Assembly: GCA_036852015.1 (NCBI GenBank)
Contig: JAANDG010000233.1
Coordinates: 124,001-188,000 of the forward strand
Length of the DNA stretch: 64,000 bases
Direction of reading: 5' to 3'
Source: Pelodera strongyloides
Lineage: Eukaryota > Nematoda > Chromadorea > Rhabditida > Rhabditidae
The notes beneath the pieces were generated by a model. The model had not been told where the DNA came from. It saw only the letters and a program-made list of their open reading frames with translations, and did no database searches. This document shows positions 47,682 through 57,800 of the stretch, in pieces. Numbering within the stretch: the first letter of the stretch is position 1; the number at the start of each line of letters is the position of its first letter. The translations under genes and the position numbers were made by a program.

Positions 47682-50279
47682 AGGGAGGGAGAGAGAGTGA
47701 CAGGGAGAGAGAGAGGTGAGGGAGTGGTAGGAAGTGGTGACCACAACTTCGTCTAGGATTTGACCAACTTCGGCACCAACTTTACCATCCACGTCGACGA
47801 AGCGTTACTGCAAACGAACTTCATGGAGAGAATGGACGACATGCACTCTAGATTGTTCCGCATTTTAGGAAAACAGGTTAGGGCACATTATGCGAGCAAT
47901 ATGCTAAAGGTAATTATTCACACAGTTTTTCCCTTCAATTATCATCAATTGCAGCTCAATCTGCATCTCCTGGAAGCAATTGGATCTGTTAACCGGCGTG
48001 AGCACCGTTATGTCCGACGCCTCGTTGCTCACTACTTGAATGGAGAACAATTGCTTACCGTATGCAAAGTTTGATAATTACGTTCAAACATTAAGACCGG
48101 GAAAATTATTCTTGCAATTATTGAATGACGCTTACGAAATCCCATTTTAATATCTCTAATAATTTTATATACGTTATCCTACTTTTTATTCTATAGATTT
48201 TAGAAGACCGATGAGATTAAAGAGCAAGCACCTTATCTAACGGGAAAGGTACTCTTCGGCGCACAAAAGGTCAACTACGCAGTGCGGCGTTACTGCTATA
48301 GCGTAAGTTTTGTAGAGTGTTTGCAGCGAAGTACCCGCCGTTTTTGAAAAACATCGAGTACACCAGCATTCTTATGCAGCTTATGCAAATGAACATAAAT
48401 TTGAATAAAAAATCGAGCTAAATTCGAGTAGATTAGCATGAATACGTAAGAATTCAGTTGACCACGATGCGTTTCAAAAACCGGCCGGTATTTCGCTTTA
48501 AATAAAGTATGACGTGAAATTTTGGAAACTACAGACGGTTCAAAAAATGAGTGCTAGTTTCTTCAGTGGACAGACAAGGTACGGAAGTTCACTTACGTTG
48601 TCGCGTGGATTATATTGTACTAAACTTCAACAACGTAAAGCTGGCTGCTTCATACTATTTCTGCAAACAAAATATAAAAAAATACCATTGTTTACAGCAT
48701 CCAAAAGTGTGCCCGGATCTCAACGTGACGGCTGAATTCGTGAAGAATTACTACGTTAGGGTGAGCTTTCAGTATATATTCAATTGACAACCTAGGGATC
48801 TCTAACCAAGAGATCCTAGGGACAAACCTAGGGATCTTATTGGTAGTATTGTTGTAGAACACACCGTTGTGTAGTCTTCGACGAGAAGTGTAGCTGGTGT
48901 AAACTGAGGCCACATTCACCACTCATTTCCTCGTCTTTTCTCTGCGTGTCTCGCTTTAGAATGAAACTTTCTGTGCATCGGGAATATTTCCCCGAGGGAA
49001 TGGGGGTGGTGAATGGGAGCCTCTGTACATAAGTACTCTTCAGGGTATGCTTCGGATATTCGACTTGCTACCCGAGAATGAGATCAGCAGCATCAAGAAG
49101 ACGCAGACACAGTTCAAACTTGACAAGTATAGAACGGTTTGTATGACTCGAACATTTTCCAGTATATAACAGCAGCTTATTCGAAAGCTACAAACTATGA
49201 CTTTCAATCCTAAAATGGAATTAATTGAAGGGATTGTTGACGATACTTCCTTTACAGGTGATCTTATCTCTGATAGAACACTGTCCGACGTTATTCAAGG
49301 CTATCGAGACGGTTAGTATTTTTATACACAAACATAGCAGCTTTAGCTCCCAACCCAACGCATAGAACGGGACCCTACGACTGACAGATATTACACGCAC
49401 TGTTGAGATTATGGGAGGAGATATAGATAGTTACGGTAGATATTGGCCTAGAGGAAGAAGCATCAAAGTCACAGGATTGTCTTCGCTGCCAACTTTGGGT
49501 AATTCCTACATTGTTATTTATTCATCAATCTAACTTCAGGTCCACTCCAAGCTCGAAAGCAAGCTCGGAGCCATGGAGCACTTGGGTACACAGGAGTTCA
49601 CGAGACAGGTTAATCATCTGAATATCTAACAGTTGGGCCAATTTCCCCCGCAAACTTAGGGATCAGATCCCTCTTGATACACAAAATGTACAGGAGGCAT
49701 ATATCGTCATTGCTCTATTATATTACCTGAAAAGCCCTAATGACTGATGTAATACTAATTACTATTGACGATATTCACCACTCAGATTCCCTCGGGGAAC
49801 TATTCCCTGGGGACAGAAAATAGCTTCTAATGTGAGACACGCAGAGTAAAGAAGGGGAATTCGCCATGCTCATGGGGAACTGAGTGGTGAATATGGCCTC
49901 AGGTCTCCCCTCATAGACCTAATGGAGGATAGTGAAGTTTTTCGTTAGAATCACTTATTCTTTAGCTGGAAGCCGACACACTTCGAATTCTCCTCTTAAT
50001 TTCCATCAGTCAAGACGCACACGTGGAAGACTACAGAGCATATGCACAATTGTGGAAGTGGGGGTGAGCTAGGTTGATATCTTTTTATATAATTACCGAT
50101 GATCATTGATTTAGCTCATTAGCAATTAGCGTTACCATAACTAGACCAACAATGTCACGTCACCTTTAGGGTCAAAGAAAGACAATAAACACCTTTTCAG
50201 CTTCACCTCCCTTGGACAAAGGGCACGCGCGGAGGTAGCGGCCTCCTTACCGGAGTTCGTAAAAGCCTTGACGACATAG
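42298..50279 (+). CDS. Secreted ~614-aa protein of unrecognised family
   Basis: Eighteen exons: 42298-42403, 43377-43483, 43807-43905, 44217-44324, 44495-44551, 44965-45084, 46167-46256, 46568-46699, 47399-47512, 47757-47876, 47955-48059, 48204-48302, 48567-48760, 49044-49136, 49258-49311, 49540-49608, 49966-50063, 50201-50279. Residues 1-30 form a signal peptide (LLLLLICTQTTVSF core). Most exons are in phase 0 and encode amphipathic, helix-like sequence with few Cys. Exon 13 adds five Cys (LRCRVDY, YYFCKQ, YHCLQHPKVC). I do not recognise a domain. The exon 12 donor (AGC|GTAAGT, phase 0) does not match the exon 13 acceptor phase (needs one extra base), so that junction is unresolved. Exon 11 could end at 48068 instead of 48059. 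An alternative upstream acceptor for exon 14 at 48959 lies inside a MITE. Function is unknown; extracellular location is inferred. Confidence 0.85.
42490..42907. mobile_element. ~418-bp palindromic element (TTAAAGGGTCAGGCCCATTT ends)
   Basis: Long inverted arms: TTAAAGGGTCAGGCCCATTT at the left and its complement at the right, with identity continuing for over 120 bp per arm, including AGTAGGATGCAATA. Fills most of intron 1 of the 42298-50279 gene. Confidence 0.92.
43084..43281. mobile_element. GC-rich hairpin element of the GGCGTGCAAGC family, copy 1
   Basis: Begins CACTGACGAAAGTTGGCGTG and contains several GGCGTGCAAGC/GCTTGCACGCC units in both orientations. In intron 1 of the 42298-50279 gene. 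Related copies at 52588-52767 and 55046-55232. Confidence 0.8.
43491..43670. mobile_element. AGCGAAATACYGGCCGG MITE, copy E, 8 nt from a donor
   Basis: Left TTAAAGCGAAATGCCGGCCG, right CCGGCCGGTATTTCGCTA. It starts 8 nt after the end of exon 2 (43483), so the intron begins GTTTGTT and runs straight into the element. Confidence 0.9.
44658..44932. mobile_element. MITE-like element rich in CTACCAGTGGTAGG units
   Basis: Ends TAGCTCGTATTCTCGCGTCG and CGCAAGAATACGGGCTA are inverted repeats related to those of 32117-32267. The interior contains many copies of ACCAGTGGTAGG/CCTACCAG in both orientations. In the intron between exons 5 and 6 of the 42298-50279 gene. Confidence 0.75.
45657..45715. repeat. 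Poly(A) tract of 59 bases
   Basis: An uninterrupted run of 59 A on the + strand in the intron between exons 6 and 7. It could be the tail of a retroposed sequence lying at about 45250-45656, but no target-site duplication was seen. Confidence 0.95.
46755..47047. mobile_element. ~290-bp TIR element inside intron 8
   Basis: Left TTGATGGTGAGCGGCGAAAA and the complement of the right end (TCGATTGGTGCGCGGCGAAT) are inverted repeats of about 35 bp extending through GGTTNGCCAGG. The interior is GC-rich. An open frame continues from exon 8 through the donor into the element, but exon 8 has a good GTGAGT donor at 46700 and exon 9 is in phase with it. Confidence 0.8.
48324..48501. mobile_element. AGCGAAATACYGGCCGG MITE, copy F
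   Basis: Left TTGCAGCGAAGTACCCGCCG (diverged), right CCGGCCGGTATTTCGCTTTA, family interior. In the intron between exons 12 and 13, whose junction has the phase problem noted for the gene. Confidence 0.88.
48904..49024. mobile_element. MITE with CTGAGGCCAYATTCACCACTC end, copy 1
   Basis: CTGAGGCCACATTCACCACT at the left and GGTGGTGAATGGGAGCCTCT at the right are inverted. Inner CCCCGAGGGAAT and TCTGCGTGTCTC match the complement of 49769-49902. It ends 20 nt before exon 14. Confidence 0.8.
49769..49902. mobile_element. MITE with CTGAGGCCAYATTCACCACTC end, copy 2 (opposite orientation)
   Basis: Ends GATATTCACCACTCAG and CTGAGTGGTGAATATGGCCT are inverted repeats; inner GAGACACGCAGAG and ATTCCCTCGGGGAA match copy 1 in reverse. 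In the intron between exons 16 and 17. Confidence 0.82.
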
Positions 50280-51803
50280 GAATCCAACCCTAGCACCACT
50301 AAAAAAGTGGTCCTTCGGCTATTCGAACGTTTGGTTTATCTATCCTTTTATTCGGCATCACTTTTCACACAAACATCCAAAGACCTACACTACGATGTTC
50401 TGATATCTGTCGTAGGGTTCCTATAGAGTAGTGTCAATAGTACAGTATCCAAGGCGAAAGGACCCATTGTCATTGCAAATTGTAAACTACGGTATAGTGA
50501 CCAACGATCTATATGTACTAATGTACTTCCGATAACCACAATACGTGCCGCTGTAAACGATAGAACCTAAAAATAACAATATTTAATTCTTCACAAAGTT
50601 AACATTTTTGTAAATAGGTATACATAGGTACCAATTCTTGAAACGGGGCTTTTATACACATGCATGACTTATATAATACTGACATGACTTATTTTCTTTG
50701 CTTGCTACACCTAACGAAACTTATTACATTCATAATATAATGTGACATGTAACAATAAATTTTCAACGTTGAATTCTAGTCCTCAACCTATTATAGCAAA
50801 AGATTTTAACCTAGCCTAACATGTATTTTCCCGCGCAGTCATTACCAATTTAATTGTAAAATCTAATACAAATAAAGCTACAACATTTTTTCTTTCAAGT
50901 GTTTTCTCAACCCCACAACACTATTTCCATTTGTATTGTTTGCTTTTGAAATCTCTCATTTTCCATGACTCTTTCAATAAACATTTTCAAACATAAATAA
51001 AATCTGGAACTCGTCTGCTAATGCTCAGGAACTCTACTGAACTGGTCATAAGCTCACTTTGAAGCTGTATTGTACCACCCTTGAATAAAGGTGCACACTC
51101 TTGAAGTAAAAGATTTATTTCATAAACATGGAAGAAAGAATTTTATTGCTCTACGTAAACTCTGAATAAACTGTAACGGTGAAGGAACAGACATGAAAAG
51201 TGTTAGATATCAAATGAAAACATTATGTTTAAAAACCTATATTTACCCGTAATATATCTACTTCCGGTTTAAAAGAAGCAATAAAAATTCATATAAAGAG
51301 TAAACTCAGTGCGCCAAAAGATTGAGCATTTTATCACTAATCAAAACTTAACACTATACCATGTGACAATGTAAGCTGAAACAATAACGATAATAAAGTG
51401 CGAAAAACAGCAACAATGATCTACTAACCTAATTAACAATGAAATCTAATTTATAATTACAATAACCTTCTAAAAGCACTACGCTAAAAAGGCCACCTAC
51501 CGACTTATTTGCTTTAAAGTATTAAAGTTATGCATAAAATAACCCTAGCAAGACAAAATCAAGTACGCTAAAGTAAACTATACACTTCTTAGCTAAAAAA
51601 TTTTACCTAAGGTCTGTATTAAACCTGTCACTGTTCTAAAAGCACTGTGCTAAAGCTACCTATCTACTTATTTGCTTGAAAATATAAAATGTATGCCTGC
51701 AACAACCCTACCAATGGCCTAAAACCAGAATATGTCAAATCTACCTACTACCTATATATCTATCTATCTAAATCGCACGTAAATATAACTATGATAATTC
51801 AAG
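50280..51803. other. Convergent intergenic region, no gene seen
   Basis: AT-rich 1.5-kb spacer between two converging stop codons. AATAAA at about 50753 (+) is a possible poly(A) signal. A diverged direct duplication is visible: TTCTAAAAGCACT...ACTTATTTGCTT occurs at about 51470-51510 and again at about 51635-51680. Confidence 0.55.
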
Positions 51804-54800
51804 TTACGCGTTTTCCCTTCTCTTCAACTGCTCCTCCTCGTTTATTAACTCCTCCCCTTTGCCTATATTGACATTCCCATTGGTTGGATTTCCTTCCAAT
51901 CTTCCCTGCTCCTGCTGGCCTTCACCAGCTGCTTTCAGTTGATCCCACTGAAATTACATTCAAATAGGCATTGCCAAAGCCTTATAACACTTTGTTGCCC
52001 TGGCTGATAGCCCGGTCTAATCTCGAATCTAACGCTATACGTATAACAATTGGAGCCTTCTACGGCGCAAGCTAATTATTCATGGAAATGTTCATAATAT
52101 GAGAAAAGGAACGGCAGGTACAGGCACAGAGGACATATGCGGGTACAAATTGTGCAAAAATACGGTAATATTGACGGGATCACAGACATTTTTAGGATAC
52201 AAACCCCCGTAACTAACCCGTGATACATGAAACGTAAAAAATTAAGTGGCACTTCCGTTCGAAGTATTGTCAAAGGTCATGGATTTACTTACATAAAACC
52301 AAAAAAAAATAAAATAATAAATAAAACCAGACCTGCTCATCCAATTTCTTCCTCTCCTCCAATAATATACTCGTCCACTCTTCATCGAGCGGGGGCAATT
52401 GTAATTGCCTTCTCTCCTTTGGCAGCATCTTTGCACTCACTGGCACGCCCTTCTTCTCCAACAGTTTTGTCTCGTGTTGGAGTATGGTCTCCACCTGGAA
52501 ACGAGAATCGATTAAAAATAGTTTTATTTTTAGTCAATAGTCTAGACTAATCCATCATGTGGTCCATTAACCATAACAACGAGAAAAATGGCGTGCAAGC
52601 CGCGTGGGCACGGCGTGCAGGCGGGTATGAAAAAAGTGGCACGCCGTTGGGTTATGGCGTGCAGGGTTGCACGCCGTACCCACGCGGCTTGCACGCCGGG
52701 ACGTGGCCGCCTGCACGCCACCACGTTGCCGCTTGCACGCCGGAACCACGCGGCTTGCACGCCGAAAAATGAAGGACCGTGCCAGGCAGGTCCCAGATCA
52801 GTACTAAACCGATGCTAAATAATTACCAGAAACTGGTACTTACCGTATAGAATGCATTCCTAATCAACTAATAAACAATACTATAACACATGAATCATTA
52901 TAAAACAAATATAAGAACAAATCATTTATTTTTCCGAGAAATAGCAAACACATAATGAAAAAATGCACAAATCCACAAATGGTAAACAAATCAGAATATA
53001 TATAATATTAATATTATAATGATTAGAAGTGAAAGTGATTGCCCTTCTGGTTTTCAACTGCACAGGCATTTTTTACACTTAATATGTGGGAATGTTTTGC
53101 AAAGATTACGCTTAGCATATAAATGCATAGAATACTGCATCTGAACTTAGACGTCATGCACTGAAACTTACATAGTAAACCTTAAAATATTTCCAAGCAT
53201 AACAAATATCTAGATTATCGTGTGGTGTCCGCATCTACAGCCGATCAGCATGTGGCTTCAGGTCCAGCAACGGCAAAGCTTCGCCTAAAAGATAAAATAT
53301 CAAGTAAAGAGCAATATTATCCTATTTAAATCCACACTTAAAATAGTCAGGACAACATTCATAATTAAGCAACACTTTCCCATCACACCCAAATGGAGAT
53401 ATTGCGCAAGCTCAGCTAAAGCGAAATTGAGCTAAAGCGAATATGTAAGCTGTCAAAACGCGCAAAACTAATTCTAAACTAGCATTTCCACCCCAGACGT
53501 GTATTGAAATACATAAGCGACTGAATATGTAACTTCGAATATTCAATTTGCATATTCAGCCTGACTGGGTGCACTATAATTAACAGTCAAGCACGTCCTT
53601 ATGCACCAGTAGATAGTGCACAATTAAAGCGTTGCAATAAGACACACCATTGTCGTTATTATATTTACACTAGACAAACGAATGGGTAGTTATTTACAAA
53701 TACATACCTATTTTTCATGGGAGCCGCGAAGATGCTTGCTGGCCGGCACGTTGTGCGCATAGTTGGTGCTTCATTGACACAACTAAAACACACTACTGTC
53801 AACAGTACAATGTACAATAGAGATAGGAAAAACATTGTATCGTCGGCTGAACTATCTTTATTATTATTTGAAGTATATAATGAATAATGATTAATGAGAA
53901 AAAGTATACCTGTGATATAATTGAGCTGTCGCGTGTCACCTGGACACACGGTTGGTTTGCATGTATTGTCCACATCCACAAAAATTAAGGATCATTCGTC
54001 TTCTGCAAAGTTACATGACAATTGACAATCCAACCTTTTATACAGCAATTTTATCTACTATTTTATTTTTCGTCGCAATCTTCTTCTCAAATCTCAGAGG
54101 TTGCTGCAAAAACACAAAAAGAAACTATAATGACCGAAAGTGAAAAAAATGAAAACATTAGACAAGACTTACTGTATTTCAATTTGGTGGAAGAAATCCA
54201 TGGCCTGGCACCTTCCTTTGGGTGAAGCTAAATTGAGTGGTGATTTGAATAAAGGTAACGTGACTCTGCGTTCGATATTTGTAACCACTATAATACTAGA
54301 CGTAAGAACAACATATACCTATTCACGTATGCAGGGAGTACAAACAAATAAATACGTAACATAGGCTATACGCTATATCCTCATTTACGTATTGTATTAT
54401 GTTGATTAGTAACTGTGTAGTCGAATTAACTGATTTTATGACGAGAGTTACAAGAGTATGATAAATAAATGTAAGTAAATGCCTTCACTCCGTATTTGGG
54501 GTTAAATGCAAAATAGGCAACATGGCATACTACATGGGAACAAATTTGCTACGAATATTGTCTTGTATCAAAGTATCCATATGCAATAAAAGGATCAAAT
54601 AAATTCTTCCTTCTTTGGCTCGTGTCCATTTTATGTTGCGTCCGGAGAGAACGAGAACGGACAAAACCTGAACAACATTCTTGAAATCAGAGCGGCAGGA
54701 GAGAAGTACAAGCATTTTACACACACGGACACAAAAATTCATAGTTAAATAAAGATTAAAGAACATCGATCTAAAACGTAAATTTTCGAATAGTGCTTCA

Positions 54801-57800
54801 TAAGGGCAGTCCCCAGTACAAACACTGGCCGAAAACATATTACTGAGACTAGTCATACATCCGGTTGGAGAAAAGCTAAAAAAACATACGTAAAATAAAC
54901 GAAAAACAAATTATTCAACCAAAAAACCAGCAGGTGCGGATGATGGATGACGAAAAAAATATTCACTGTGTGTCTGCCAACTCTAGCATGCTGCGCTCTA
55001 GCTTGTCACTACGGTATTTAGGACACAAATTTGGGAAATTATCGGTTGGCGTGCAAGCGGCGTGGGCACGGCGTGCAACTTGCACGCCGTACCCACGCCG
55101 TTTCGTCTCGGGCTTTTGGCGTGCAAGCGGCGTGGTATCGGCGGGCATGTTGCACGCCGTACCGTTTCGCGTGCATTTTTGCACGCTGCACGCCGTTGTC
55201 ACGCGGCTTGCACGCCAAGTTTCGTCAGTGAAGTCCATTACATAAAGGCGATTACTTGTAGTGTTAGTCACTAGTCTAGACTGAAGAATAAAAAGTCTAA
55301 CGCGTAGCCTATCAAAAATGAATATTAAATATGCGGCCCAAAAAGCCCAAAGATCACTAATGTACTATGTACGTTGTCAAACAACAGTTCGCTGTGAAGC
55401 TAAATACCTACTAAATATAATAGATTTTACATAACAAGCAGTAATAAAAAAGAAACCTGTTCAGTCCACGAATATCCACTCGGCGATCCCAATAATAAGT
55501 GTCGAAGTTTTCCTCCAGATAACCGATCTAACTTCTCAAACTCAACATCGTCCATAGCGGGAAGTTCTCTGAAACGATTTCAGAATTTGAACTTCAGACT
55601 TCAAATACTTAGTACTTCGCAGCCAACATACTCAAATAATACCGAGGTAACCCAAACTTAGGGTTACTACAGTAAGAACTAGATAATGAATAATAAGATA
55701 TGGGTGTATTGAGTGTATAACAACAGCAGAAAACCGTGGTAATCAAAAAAGATAATTAGTATAGTAATGAGGTTTTCTATGGTCACAAATTCCGCAGAAA
55801 TCGACGGAAATTATATACGCAAAAATGGCGATAAGTCGTCGGCAGAAGCTCAACGTTACGGACTAGCTCAGAGAGGAGAGGCAAGCAAAACTAGAAGAAA
55901 TAGTAAAGCCCTACGAACTAAAAAAAAAGATTTAAAGCAGAATAACGGCCGGTTTTTTGAAACACATCGAGTACGCCAGCATGCTTATGCAGCGTATGCA
56001 AATGAACGTGAATTATAATAAAAAATCGAGCTAAATTCGAGCAAATTTGCATAAATACGTAATTCAGCTGTCCACAATGCGTTTCAAAAACCGGCCGGTA
56101 TTTCGCTTTAAAAAGGTACCTCCTGATAGTGCTCGTCATCAGTGGTTTATCCTCATCGCACACCGAAGTCCGTTCATTCACACTGCCAGCCACGTAGAAC
56201 AACCTTCCACTGTCATCTTCCACGAAGGCATTACCTAAATATGGCATAAAATGATAACACGTATTCAATAATCTGCCGGATGAATACTGTGTTTGCAAGG
56301 CTTTATAGCGCAGCAGTCAGAGCGCCTGACTCTAAAGTGCGAGGCCGAGAGTTCGAACCCTACATGAGACAATGATTTTTGTATGTTTCATTCCCATTGT
56401 GTATTGCTGAAAACTTGATGAAAGGGCTTCGTTCCGGGCCAAGCCTTCAAACTCTTCTCCTTTATATAATAAGATTGATCATTCAATCAAAGATGTTCAC
56501 ATCCAAAGCATAGGAAATGGAAAAGGGTGAATGCATTTGGTGACTGGTTTTTCGTGGGCTAGAATATTTGGGGACACCAAGTTTTTCGAAAACCCGTCAT
56601 CAAGTAGTCACAACTGGGCACGAACCAGTTACCAGTTTTTTTTTCGGAAACAAAAACATTTGTGACAGGCTCGGCTAACTAAGGATTTGCTGTGGTTTCG
56701 GTGATTATTTTGTTTTCCTGTGCAGCCGTAACACAACAAGTCAGTAACAACTTTTTCACACAATACATCAGCATGCAAATTACAAATAACATACATGGCC
56801 CGGAAATCATTGATAGTATTCAAATTTCCAACCACCTACCTTTAGCATCCTGAACGACCCTTGGGTCTTGTAGGAGTCTGTTCTCCGCCTCTACCATCTT
56901 CATCTGATGCTCGTAGTCCAAACCGGACACTTGTAGGGAGGACAGCGCCTCTTCCAACAAAAGAGCCGATTTGGCAATACCCTAAATAACCGACGTTAAA
57001 TGCACAACAGAACAGACGCATCGATACATAGGGGAATGATTTTCAATAGTTTCATACAGTTTTCAAATATGCACGGCCCTCCGCATCGGACAATAGTTTA
57101 GGTTCTTCAGTCAATCATAGCTGTTTTCACCGGTGTACACGGTCACTTTCACATAAACACTGTCCAAACTCCAAACGGTAACCAATTTGCAAATACAAGC
57201 ACATGAGTACGTGACGGACCGTATGCAATAAAACTAGTGCAATTTTGTAAAAAAAAATATTCGTAATGACTTTCTTCTTGTAAAATGTATTCAAAAAAAT
57301 TCCAATCAAAGCACCCACCTTTTCATCATCAAAACCCTCAAGACGCAGGTAATTCAAACGTTTCAGTGGCATCAGACCCATTAGACCTGTAAAGTCATGA
57401 TGGTAACGTTGTTATAGGGAATGTCAGGCCGGTTTGGCATGTTGGGCTCAAAAAAAGCTTATTTTTTGTAGGTAAGGAAAGTGAAAATAAAAATAAACAA
57501 AAACTTTTGATAAAAAGAAAAACAATTTCAAACCCCTCCAAAAAATGCCTTCACTATGGGATTTCGGTTTTATGCTTCATCTGTTGGTTTTTCTGAAGCG
57601 ACGGGGGTTTGAACAGTGGACGCGACGCACTCAACTGCGGCGCGGTCCCTATGTGTTGACTCAATTGAAGTTTTGTTCACGTTTATGACAAAATTTGACA
57701 TATTTTAATCTACGGCCATTTTTATGGGTATACTGTATTGTGCGCCTTTCGAGATTTACTTAATCTGCGCCAGGAGATGCTTTTCTACGCAGAATCCACC

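Noticed and set aside
53245..53979. Small - strand gene within the large DMAC2-like intron (pieces at 53979-53910, 53769-53709, 53287-53245)
   Set aside because: Two alternative joins are possible, both give very short products with no recognisable domain, and the host exons already join in phase across the region.
56299..56371. Functional amber-suppressor tRNA
   Set aside because: Acceptor, anticodon and T stems have too many mismatches.
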